Below are positions 1 through 6,920 of a stretch of DNA of 64,000 nt, one piece after another. A program made the position numbers and the translations under genes. Positions within the stretch are counted from its first letter, which is position 1. Each line of letters opens with the position of its first letter. Under the pieces are notes generated by a model. The model was given only the letters and a program-made list of their open reading frames with translations, was not told where the DNA came from and ran no database searches. Source of the DNA: Lachnospiraceae bacterium (lineage in GTDB: Bacteria > Bacillota > Clostridia > Lachnospirales > Lachnospiraceae); assembly GCA_022652545.1 (NCBI GenBank), contig JALCRM010000007.1, positions 62,001 through 126,000 of the forward strand. The letters run 5' to 3'.

Positions 1-873
1 CGAAGAAGCAGGGCTGAGGACAAGGCAATGACTGCGGTATTCACCGGTGTCGGAGGCTTTTTCCTGCTCCTTCTGTTTGCGTTTGCGGGCTATATTCTGA
101 TCGGCGGGCTGTCCGGTTTCCGTCCGGAGCTGCTCTCCTTCACGGACGACGGGATAGGAAACCAGTTTTTCAATACGGTCTATCTGGTGTTTCTGTCGCT
201 TCTCATCAGCGTGCCGGTAGGCGTGTCTGCCGGCATCTACATGTCGGAGTATGCGGGAAACGGTAAATTTCTGTACTGCCTGCGCATCAGCATCGAGTCG
301 CTTTCTTCCCTGCCGTCCATCGTGATCGGACTGTTCGGCTATCTGGTCTTCATCCAGATGACCGGAATGAAGTGGAACCTGATGGCCGGCGCGCTGGCCG
401 TGTCGGTCCTGTCACTGCCGCTGATCACGACCACGACCGAAGACGCGGTCCGGGCCCTGCCTTCCGCCTACAGGGAAGGTTCGCTGGCGCTGGGCTCCAC
501 GCACTTTCAGGCGATCTCCCGCGTCATCGTACCGTCCGTTGTGACCAGGATCCTGACCGGCGTCATCCTTGCCGCAGGCCGCGGATTCGGGGAAGCTGCC
601 GCGCTGCTGTACACGGCGGGGCAGAGCACGGTGATAAACTGGAAAAACATGAATATTACCTCGGCCACCTGTCCGTTCAACCCGTTCCGTCCGGGGGAGA
701 CTCTGGCGCTGCATATCTGGGGAATGCGGACGGAAGGCAGCCTGAACCCTGATGCGACCCGGATCGCCAACCTTTCTTCCGCCGTTCTGATCGTGATGGT
801 CCTGTCCTTTACGCTGCTTGCGCGGTATCTGGGACGGAAGTACGAGGCAGGGACGGAAGGATCGCAGGTCTGA
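1..873 (+). CDS. pstA: Phosphate ABC transporter permease PstA (5' end outside window)
   Basis: Inner-membrane permease subunit of the high-affinity phosphate importer; it pairs with PstC and is driven by the ATPase PstB. The protein has about six hydrophobic segments and the permease EAA loop (REGSLALGS, then GFGEAAALL). The frame is open to base 1. An ATG at 28 with an AGGA seven bases upstream is possible, but residues before it (AEDKAMTAVF) align with the N-terminus of known PstA proteins (DKLATGMF in Bacillus), so the true start is probably upstream of the window. Unusually, no pstB or phoU follows; the next gene is an unrelated dehydratase operon after a gap of about 180 bases. Confidence 0.9.
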   Translation, partial: RRSRAEDKAMTAVFTGVGGFFLLLLFAFAGYILIGGLSGFRPELLSFTDDGIGNQFFNTVYLVFLSLLISVPVGVSAGIYMSEYAGNGKFLYCLRISIESLSSLPSIVIGLFGYLVFIQMTGMKWNLMAGALAVSVLSLPLITTTTEDAVRALPSAYREGSLALGSTHFQAISRVIVPSVVTRILTGVILAAGRGFGEAAALLYTAGQSTVINWKNMNITSATCPFNPFRPGETLALHIWGMRTEGSLNPDATRIANLSSAVLIVMVLSFTLLARYLGRKYEAGTEGSQV

Positions 874-1056
874 GGCCTGTCAGCTTTCCGGAGCTGTTTT
901 CGGCGCTTTTGCCTGACTGGTGGTTGCCGGGCGCCGAAGGAACCGCTAAAATGACTCGTGTCGATGCACCGCCGTGCGGCAATATGCGCGCAGGTGCAGG
1001 CGCGGGGCATGGAAGCGGTCTTTTTTTGTCCCGGACCATGAACGGGGGAAAACAGT

Positions 1057-1410
1057 ATGTCGATCGAACGGGATTCTTTGTTCAGGATCAATTATTACCG
1101 GTACGGGGAAGCTTATTTCGGAAGTGACAGGGGCATGCGGTTCCGCATCGCACGCGAGCCGCTGGAGGATATTATTCACAACAAGCCTTCCGATGCCAAA
1201 AAGATCGTGCTTCTGGCGACGGTCTGGCCGGAGCCGCTGTGTTTTGCTGCAGCGGGGGAAAACTCGAAGGAATCCGTCGAATTCGATTTTTCCGAAGAAG
1301 GGCTCGACGCGGCGTACGAATGGCTGTGCAGAAAGCGCGAAGAGGAAGAAGCGCGCTGGAGTGCCGCAGCGGAAGCCGGAATAGATGTGAAAGGTGATCT
1401 GACGGAATGA
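1057..1410 (+). CDS. Conserved hypothetical protein, first gene of the dehydratase operon
   Basis: A 117-residue soluble protein with no signal peptide or membrane segment. It is rich in acidic and aromatic residues, with a Glu/Arg-rich helix near residues 88-102. I do not recognise a domain. A GGGGGA motif sits upstream of the ATG. Its stop overlaps the start of the next gene as ATGA, so it is translationally coupled to the 2-hydroxyacyl-CoA dehydratase subunit. From this context it may be an accessory or assembly factor, but nothing in the sequence gives a mechanism. Confidence 0.7.
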   Translation: MSIERDSLFRINYYRYGEAYFGSDRGMRFRIAREPLEDIIHNKPSDAKKIVLLATVWPEPLCFAAAGENSKESVEFDFSEEGLDAAYEWLCRKREEEEARWSAAAEAGIDVKGDLTE

Positions 1411-2684
1411 ATATTGCAAAAACCTACGGCAGCTGGGTGAAGAGCTGCATGGAGAAGGATCCGGAGAAGGCCGGCAGCAGGATACGCAGGGGACTGCATC
1501 TCGAGAGCTTCCGCGTACGCCATTTTTCCGACAAAAGAATGCCGAAGGCATACCGGTATCTGAATTACATGGCCATCAGACTGGTCGCCGACGCGCTGGA
1601 CAAGCCGGATACGCTCGCCTATATCAATATTTTCGCACCGGTCGAGATCCTGGAATGCTTCGGCCTCACCTGTGTGTCCATGGAAGCCCTTGCATCCTAC
1701 CTGTCCGGCTTTTATATGGAGGATGTGCTCATTGACCGCGCGGAGGCGCTCGGCATAGCCCCCACCCTCTGCACCTATCACAAGAATTTTATCGGTGCCA
1801 TGGATTCGGGCATTCTGCCGAAGCCCGAGATCGGCGTCACCACCACCATGGTCTGCGACGGTAACGTCAACACGTTCCGTTACCTGCAGGACCGCTTCGA
1901 CGTGCCCTGCTGTGTGCTCGACATACCGCACAGCTATTCGCCGGAAGCGGAGCAGTATGTCGTCCGTCAGCTCCGGGAACTGATCGCCGCGCTTGAAAAG
2001 AAGACGGGCAGGACTCTCGACATGGAAGAACTGAAGGAACGTCTGCGCAGGGAAAACAGGTCGAAGGAATACTACATGGATTTTCTCCGGAAGCGCGCCG
2101 TGCGCAGCTATCCCAATACGCTGACGCTGATGCTGTTCCAGCTCTTTGCCTCGCACCTCGACATAGGGATGGACTGGGTCGAAAAGTGCTTCCGCATGAT
2201 GGACGAGGAGATCGACACGTACCCTGTTTCTGATGAACTGCGCCTTTTCTGGATCCATGTTGAGCCCTACCCGGAGCCGACGCTGCGTGCCTATCTCAAT
2301 TACGGGGAGGAGGTCACGATCGCAGGCGGCGACTTCGATCTGGACTACACGGAGCCGTTGGATGCGGAACATCCGCTGGAGGCGCTGGCACGCAAGATGA
2401 TCTGCAACATTTACAATGGAGATTTTTCCAGAAAGGCCGACGCGATCGAGAAGATGGTGCAGACCTGCAAGCCCGACGGCGTCGTGGAGTACTGCCACTG
2501 GGGCTGCAGGCAGTCCGCGGGCGGCGCAGGCCTCATCCGCGAGCGCATGAAGAAACTGAATGTGCCGATGCTGGTGCTCGACGGCGATGCGATCGACCGG
2601 CGCAATACGCAGGACGGCCAGATCCGCACCCGCTTTGAAGCTTTTCTCGAGGTGCTGCGGCAGCAGCGGAAGGACGCGGAATGA
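1407..2684 (+). CDS. 2-hydroxyacyl-CoA dehydratase subunit (HgdB/FldC-like)
   Basis: A 425-residue member of the HgdB/BcrC family (PF06050). These subunits form a heterodimeric iron-sulfur enzyme that removes water from a 2-hydroxyacyl-CoA by a ketyl-radical mechanism after one-electron activation. Likely cluster ligands are C122 (LCTYHK), C150 (VCDG) and C363 or C367 (CHWGCRQS). It overlaps both neighbours by four bases (ATGA junctions), and the next gene supplies the partner subunit and the activase. Substrate cannot be told: no CoA-transferase or substrate dehydrogenase is adjacent. A double-cubane-type reductase is an alternative reading, since those enzymes share the fold and the activase. 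Confidence 0.85.
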   Translation: MNIAKTYGSWVKSCMEKDPEKAGSRIRRGLHLESFRVRHFSDKRMPKAYRYLNYMAIRLVADALDKPDTLAYINIFAPVEILECFGLTCVSMEALASYLSGFYMEDVLIDRAEALGIAPTLCTYHKNFIGAMDSGILPKPEIGVTTTMVCDGNVNTFRYLQDRFDVPCCVLDIPHSYSPEAEQYVVRQLRELIAALEKKTGRTLDMEELKERLRRENRSKEYYMDFLRKRAVRSYPNTLTLMLFQLFASHLDIGMDWVEKCFRMMDEEIDTYPVSDELRLFWIHVEPYPEPTLRAYLNYGEEVTIAGGDFDLDYTEPLDAEHPLEALARKMICNIYNGDFSRKADAIEKMVQTCKPDGVVEYCHWGCRQSAGGAGLIRERMKKLNVPMLVLDGDAIDRRNTQDGQIRTRFEAFLEVLRQQRKDAE

Positions 2685-4537
2685 AAACAGGTTATGTGTG
2701 CAAGTACACGCCTGTCGAGCTTCTTGAGGCGATGGGCGCGGGACCTGTGCGGATCGATCCGGAAGTCACGAACTTCAACGAAGCCGACACGCGCATGCAT
2801 CCCAATATGTGTTCCTATACAAAAGGGGTTCTGGAAACGTATGTGAACGGAGACTATGACGGCCTCGTTCTCACGACGTGCTGCGATTCGGTACGAAGGC
2901 TCTGCGACGTTCTGAAGGATCTGTACCCCGGAAAATTCATCTTCCTGCTCGACGTTCCCAGGAAGACGGACGGCCATGCGGCTGCGCTCTACGCGGGACA
3001 GCTCCGCGGTCTTGTCTCTGCGCTGGAGACCTATACAGGCAGAAAATACGAGGAAGGGGAACTGCGCCGTATTCTGTCCGCGCAGTGGAAAGCAGAGGAG
3101 GATACCCCCGGAGGGTATGAAACGCAGCAACAGGGGACCGTGTCCGTCGGCATCGTCGGCGCGCGCTGTCCGCGCAGCCTTTACCGCGAGCTTGACAGAA
3201 AGGATGTGCACGTACAGTTTGACCTCACCTGTACCGGCATGGAAAGAGGGCAGTCTCTCTGGCAGGGGGCCGGCCGACCGGAAGAGATCCTGCGGGCTGC
3301 CTCCGAAGGGTGCGGTGCCTGCGGCGAGGCGGAAGGACTGCTGCCTGCTTATGCGGCTGTCCTGCTCGGTCAGCTTCCCTGCATGCGTATGGCGGACAGC
3401 CGTGCAAGGGCGGATTTTCTGGATGCGCACAGCAGCGGACTGGACGGTGTCATCTGCCATACCGTGAAATTCTGCGACAGCTATTCTTTTGAATATGAAA
3501 AGCTGCGCCGGGAAAACCGCATCCAGCTGCTGAAGCTGGAGACAGACCTCACCGCGCAGTGCGAGGGGCAGATCAGCACCAGGGTCGAGGCGTTCATCGA
3601 ATCCCTGCACGCGCAGAAAGACGGCACCGGCGAAAACGGCGGGGAGGATACGGGGCGGGGCCCCGCGTCCGCAGAGAGCGGGACAGGAAGCGCCCGGGGC
3701 AGCGCGGACACTGCGCAGGGCGGTACGGGAGCGGCACGGAAGGAGAACGGGATGGACAGGATCATCGTCATGGGAATAGACAGCGGTTCCACTTCAACAA
3801 ACGGCGTCATCATGGACGGCACGGGCAGGATCCTGGCAGCCGGCTCCGTCCGGACCGGCGCGGGCACGATCGATTCCTCGGCGGCGATCCGGGAACAGCT
3901 CCTGCAGGAGGCCGGCCTTACGCAGGCGGATATACTGCGCACGGTCGCAACCGGCTACGGCAGGGCGGCGATCCCCTTCGCGGGCGGCAGCGTGACGGAG
4001 ATCTCCTGCCACGCGCGGGGTGCAAGATATTTTGACCCGCATGTCATGACGATCCTGGACATCGGCGGACAGGATTCCAAGGCGATACGCCTGAACGAAA
4101 AGGGAGAGGTCACGGATTTTGTCATGAACGACAAGTGCGCGGCAGGCACGGGACGCTTTCTCGAGGCCATGGCACGGACGCTCGAAGTGGAGATCGGAGA
4201 GCTCGGGCCCATATCCCTGCAGTCGACCGAGGAAGTGGAGATCAGCTCCATGTGCACGGTCTTTGCGGAGTCGGAGGTCATCTCCCTGATCGCGCAGAAC
4301 AAAAAGAAGGCGGATATCGCGCACGGCGTGCACCGTGCCATTGCCGGCAAGGCTGTCGCACTCCTGAACCGCGTGGATCCGGCGCCGGCCTATATGATGA
4401 CAGGCGGTGTGGCGAGGAACCCGGGCGTGGTGAAGGCCGTCGAGGAAAAACTGCACGCAGAGCTCTTCATCTGCGAGCAGCCCGACATCGTCGGCGCGGT
4501 CGGCGCGGCACTCTGCGCGCTGGACGCCGCGAAATAA
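2681..4537 (+). CDS. Fused 2-hydroxyacyl-CoA dehydratase subunit and ATP-dependent activase
   Basis: A 618-residue two-part protein. Residues 1 to about 310 are a second HgdB/BcrC-type subunit with Cys at 44 (NMCSY), 67/68 (TTCCDS) and 265 (KFCDS). Residues 315-355 are a Gly/Ala/Ser/Thr linker. From residue 358 on is a BcrA/BadF/HgdC-family activase (acetate kinase/actin fold) with the nucleotide loop GIDSGSTSTN and the two Cys that bridge the dimer's [4Fe-4S] cluster, C486 (NDKCAAGTGRF) and C525 (SSMCTVF). The activase uses ATP hydrolysis to push one electron into the dehydratase. The usual arrangement is separate genes. AGGAG sits six bases before the ATG of Met358, so a free 261-residue activase may also be made. 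Confidence 0.9.
   Translation: MKTGYVCKYTPVELLEAMGAGPVRIDPEVTNFNEADTRMHPNMCSYTKGVLETYVNGDYDGLVLTTCCDSVRRLCDVLKDLYPGKFIFLLDVPRKTDGHAAALYAGQLRGLVSALETYTGRKYEEGELRRILSAQWKAEEDTPGGYETQQQGTVSVGIVGARCPRSLYRELDRKDVHVQFDLTCTGMERGQSLWQGAGRPEEILRAASEGCGACGEAEGLLPAYAAVLLGQLPCMRMADSRARADFLDAHSSGLDGVICHTVKFCDSYSFEYEKLRRENRIQLLKLETDLTAQCEGQISTRVEAFIESLHAQKDGTGENGGEDTGRGPASAESGTGSARGSADTAQGGTGAARKENGMDRIIVMGIDSGSTSTNGVIMDGTGRILAAGSVRTGAGTIDSSAAIREQLLQEAGLTQADILRTVATGYGRAAIPFAGGSVTEISCHARGARYFDPHVMTILDIGGQDSKAIRLNEKGEVTDFVMNDKCAAGTGRFLEAMARTLEVEIGELGPISLQSTEEVEISSMCTVFAESEVISLIAQNKKKADIAHGVHRAIAGKAVALLNRVDPAPAYMMTGGVARNPGVVKAVEEKLHAELFICEQPDIVGAVGAALCALDAAK
3741..3754 (+). promoter_or_regulatory. Internal ribosome-binding site and start codon inside the fusion gene
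   Basis: AGGAG at 3741-3745 followed six bases later by ATG at 3752, in frame with the fusion and exactly at the first residue of the activase domain. Translation from here would give 261 residues, the normal length of a free HgdC-type activase. Seen in sequence; use in the cell is inference. Confidence 0.5.
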
Positions 4538-4570
4538 GCGACAGCCGCGGAACGGCTTCTTCGGAAACTG

Positions 4571-4599
4571 TTGCATTCTGCTTCCGGCCGTGATAGGAT
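4571..4599 (+). promoter_or_regulatory. Sigma-A-type promoter for the thiT transcript
   Basis: TTGCAT (4571-4576), 17-base spacer, TAGGAT (4594-4599). Predicted start near 4606 lies about ten bases before the riboswitch aptamer, which supports the call. Confidence 0.55.
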
Positions 4600-4615
4600 A
4601 GCGCCAATTGAATAT

Positions 4616-4701
4616 GTAACAGGGGGAGCATGACAGCTGAGAGGAAGCGAGAGCTTCGACCCCGGACCTGATTTGGATAATGCCAACGTAGGGAATGTTG
4701 C
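4616..4701 (+). ncRNA. TPP riboswitch (thi-box) aptamer
   Basis: Contains the conserved thi-box segments CTGAGAG near 4637, the ACCCC segment, GACCTGATTTGGATAATGCC and GTAGGGAA. Closing helix P1 is GTAACA (4616-4621) with TGTTGC (4696-4701), one G-U pair. It binds thiamine pyrophosphate and lies upstream of an intrinsic terminator and thiT, so high TPP should end transcription before the thiamine transporter gene. Confidence 0.95.
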
Positions 4702-4738
4702 AGGGAGAAGATCTCTCTTTGTTTGTATGACTATGCTA

Positions 4739-4771
4739 GCGGTGTCCGGATCGGACACCGCTTTTTGTTTT
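4739..4771 (+). terminator. Riboswitch expression-platform terminator
   Basis: Perfect 10-bp stem GCGGTGTCCG / CGGACACCGC with a 3-base loop (4739-4761), then TTTTTGTTTT. It lies between the TPP aptamer and thiT and is the likely off-state terminator. Confidence 0.9.
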
Positions 4772-4819
4772 GGAGGAAAAACACGGCGCAGCGCGCCGAT
4801 TCTCCTCAGGGAGGGAAAA

Positions 4820-5554
4820 ATGTTTGTATTTGCAAATCTGTCAAGTGAAGGAAACTGGGAACTTACGGCAGCAGGGAGCGCTGCGATCGTGGTGATCATG
4901 CTGGCCCTGCTTTTGCTGGCCTGCTTTGTGCGCCGTCCCGGGAAACAGGGAGAAGGAAACGGGGAGAGCCGCGGTGCCGGCGGCCTGAGCACGCGCCGTC
5001 TGGTGTTTTCTTCCATGGCTGTGGCCCTGGCGCTCGTGACGTCGATGATCAAATTCTTCCATCTTCCGATGGGGGGCTCCATCACCCTGTTTTCCATGCT
5101 GTTCATTACGCTGATCGGCTACTGGTACGGCCTTTCCGCAGGCGTCATGGCGGCCGTGTCCTACGGTCTCCTGCAGCTTGTCATCGATCCCTACATTCTC
5201 ACGATCCCGCAGATGCTCATCGACTACGTGTTCGCTTTCGGAGCGCTCGGGCTGTCCGGCCTTTTCTCGAATTCGCGGCACGGGCTCCTCAAGGGCTACG
5301 CCGCCGGCGTCCTGGGACGCTATTTCTTCGCGGTCCTGTCAGGCCTCGTTTTCTTCGGCTCCTATGCGTCTGACTGGCACATGTCCGCGCTGACGTATTC
5401 GCTGCTTTACAATGCCAGCTATATCATGACGGAAGCGGCCTGCACGCTTCTGCTCCTGGCAGTGCCTTCCGTTTCCAGGGCACTGGCCGCCGTCAAGCGC
5501 AGCGCGCTGCAGGGGGAAGAGGGACCGGTACAGGAAAAAACGGCAGAAAAATAG
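4820..5554 (+). CDS. thiT: Thiamine ECF transporter S component ThiT
   Basis: A 244-residue membrane protein with an N-terminal helix, a short basic linker, then about six membrane segments of the ThiT family, including the segment with LLQLVIDPYI...IPQMLIDY that is typical of thiamine-binding S components. It would work with a shared EcfT/EcfAA' energy module encoded elsewhere. Start chosen at ATG 4820 because AGGGAGGG lies just upstream; a longer reading frame from 4673 runs through the riboswitch and terminator and is rejected. Control by the upstream TPP riboswitch fits the assigned substrate. Confidence 0.9.
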   Translation: MFVFANLSSEGNWELTAAGSAAIVVIMLALLLLACFVRRPGKQGEGNGESRGAGGLSTRRLVFSSMAVALALVTSMIKFFHLPMGGSITLFSMLFITLIGYWYGLSAGVMAAVSYGLLQLVIDPYILTIPQMLIDYVFAFGALGLSGLFSNSRHGLLKGYAAGVLGRYFFAVLSGLVFFGSYASDWHMSALTYSLLYNASYIMTEAACTLLLLAVPSVSRALAAVKRSALQGEEGPVQEKTAEK

Positions 5555-5581
5555 CAGGTGCCTGACAGTACCGGCACCTGC
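5554..5581 (-). terminator. Terminator for the dipeptide epimerase transcript
   Basis: Inverted repeat GCAGGTGCC / GGCACCTGC with a 10-base loop. Read on the minus strand it is followed by TATTTTT, so it would end transcription from the minus-strand epimerase gene. Confidence 0.7.
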
Positions 5582-5585
5582 ACAG

Positions 5586-5615
5586 AGCTGCGGCACGGTG
5601 TGCCGCAGCTTTTTT
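5586..5615 (+). terminator. Terminator for thiT
   Basis: 11-bp stem AGCTGCGGCAC / GTGCCGCAGCT with a 3-base loop, followed by a run of T. It sits between the convergent thiT and epimerase genes; its T run overlaps the epimerase stop codon at 5614-5616. Confidence 0.85.
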
Positions 5616-6714
5616 ATGCGCCGAAGGTCAGGGGACGCAGTCCGCGTATGCCGCGGATCCCGAGACCGGGCTCATCGCTTACCGTTATGTCCTTTTCACG
5701 GAAGACAGCGCCGCCGTCCACGGGGTCTTCGCTGCAGAGCACGGGACCGTCCAGATCGATCCGCGTGATGACCTGTTTTGCACAGGCCAGGTGCACCGCC
5801 GCGTTCACACTGACTTTGGCTTCCAGCATACAGCCGATCATGCATTCCACCCCGTACAGCTCCGCCGCCGTTGCGATCTTCTGGGCGTTGTAGAGGCCGC
5901 CGCATTTCATCAGCTTGATGTTGATGAGGTCGGCTGCGTGGCTCTCCAGGATACGCAGCGCATCCTGCGGAGAAAAGACGCTCTCGTCCGCGAGCACCGG
6001 CACGTCCGCATGCTCGGTCACGTAGCGCAGACCGTCGATGTCGGCGGCCGGCACAGGCTGTTCGACCAACTCGATGCCGAGTCCGGCGTCCTGCATCTCG
6101 TTCAGGATGCGGACTGCCTGTTTTGCCCCCCAGGCCTGGTTCGCGTCGATCCTGATGCGGACGCCGTTTCCCACCTGCCGGCGGACGGCTGCAAGGCGCG
6201 CGGTATCGAGGGACGGATCGGCGCCCACCTTTACCTTCAGCGTATCGTAGCCGCGGTCCACCGCATTCTGTGCGTCGCGCGCCATTTCTTCCGGCGGGTT
6301 CACGGAGATCGTGATGTCGGTCACGATCTGCCGGCGGCTGCCGCCGAGCAGCTTATATACGGGGATGCCGTGCAGCCGGCCGTACAGATCGTAGAGGGCC
6401 ATATCGGCCGCGGTCTTGGCGCTCGAATTGTGCACGACGCAGCCCTGCAGCGCCTTCATCAGGTCTTCGAAGTCATCCACGTCTCTGCCGGTCAGCGTTT
6501 TGATGATGTGGCTGCGGAAAGCGCCTACGATGGCGCCGGTCGTATCTCCCGTCACAGCGCCTGTGGGCGGAGCCTCCCCGTAGCCGACTTCTCCGCTGTC
6601 CGTGAAGATCTCGCAGATGACGTCCTCCACGTGGTCGACCTGCCGCAGCGCTGTTTTGAACGGTACGCGCAGCGGGACCGAAAGTATTCCCAGCCTGATA
6701 TCCGTAATCTTCAT
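5614..6714 (-). CDS. Dipeptide epimerase (L-Ala-D/L-Glu epimerase type, enolase superfamily)
   Basis: A 366-residue enolase-superfamily enzyme of the muconate-lactonizing/dipeptide-epimerase group, normally used to recycle peptidoglycan peptides by converting L-Ala-D-Glu to L-Ala-L-Glu. Visible signature: KVKVG (the Lys-x-Lys acid/base pair), then metal ligands in RIDANQAW, ELVEQPV and LADESVFS, then the second catalytic Lys in INIKLMKCGG. Length is normal for the family. It stands alone, convergent with thiT. The exact dipeptide specificity cannot be read from the motifs; a muconate cycloisomerase or o-succinylbenzoate synthase function is less likely given the DES and KxK pattern. Confidence 0.85.
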   Translation of the reverse strand: MKITDIRLGILSVPLRVPFKTALRQVDHVEDVICEIFTDSGEVGYGEAPPTGAVTGDTTGAIVGAFRSHIIKTLTGRDVDDFEDLMKALQGCVVHNSSAKTAADMALYDLYGRLHGIPVYKLLGGSRRQIVTDITISVNPPEEMARDAQNAVDRGYDTLKVKVGADPSLDTARLAAVRRQVGNGVRIRIDANQAWGAKQAVRILNEMQDAGLGIELVEQPVPAADIDGLRYVTEHADVPVLADESVFSPQDALRILESHAADLINIKLMKCGGLYNAQKIATAAELYGVECMIGCMLEAKVSVNAAVHLACAKQVITRIDLDGPVLCSEDPVDGGAVFREKDITVSDEPGLGIRGIRGLRPLTFGA

Positions 6715-6920
6715 ATCTCCCGACCTGCCTTTCCGGACTTTTTCCGATGGCTACAGTATACGTCCGCCGGGGGCGGGCGCGCAATCTTCCCGCAGCTTCC
6801 TGCGCCGCGCCCCTGCGGCGGCTGGTGCGCGGCCCGCGGGAGGCGCAAGCCTTTCCGAAAACAGCATCATAGTGTTATACTATCTTGAATCATTGTTGCA
6901 TTTTGAAAGGATTGGCACGT

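Noticed and set aside
5791-6888. 365-codon plus-strand open frame
   Set aside because: Antisense to the dipeptide epimerase, which has all catalytic motifs.
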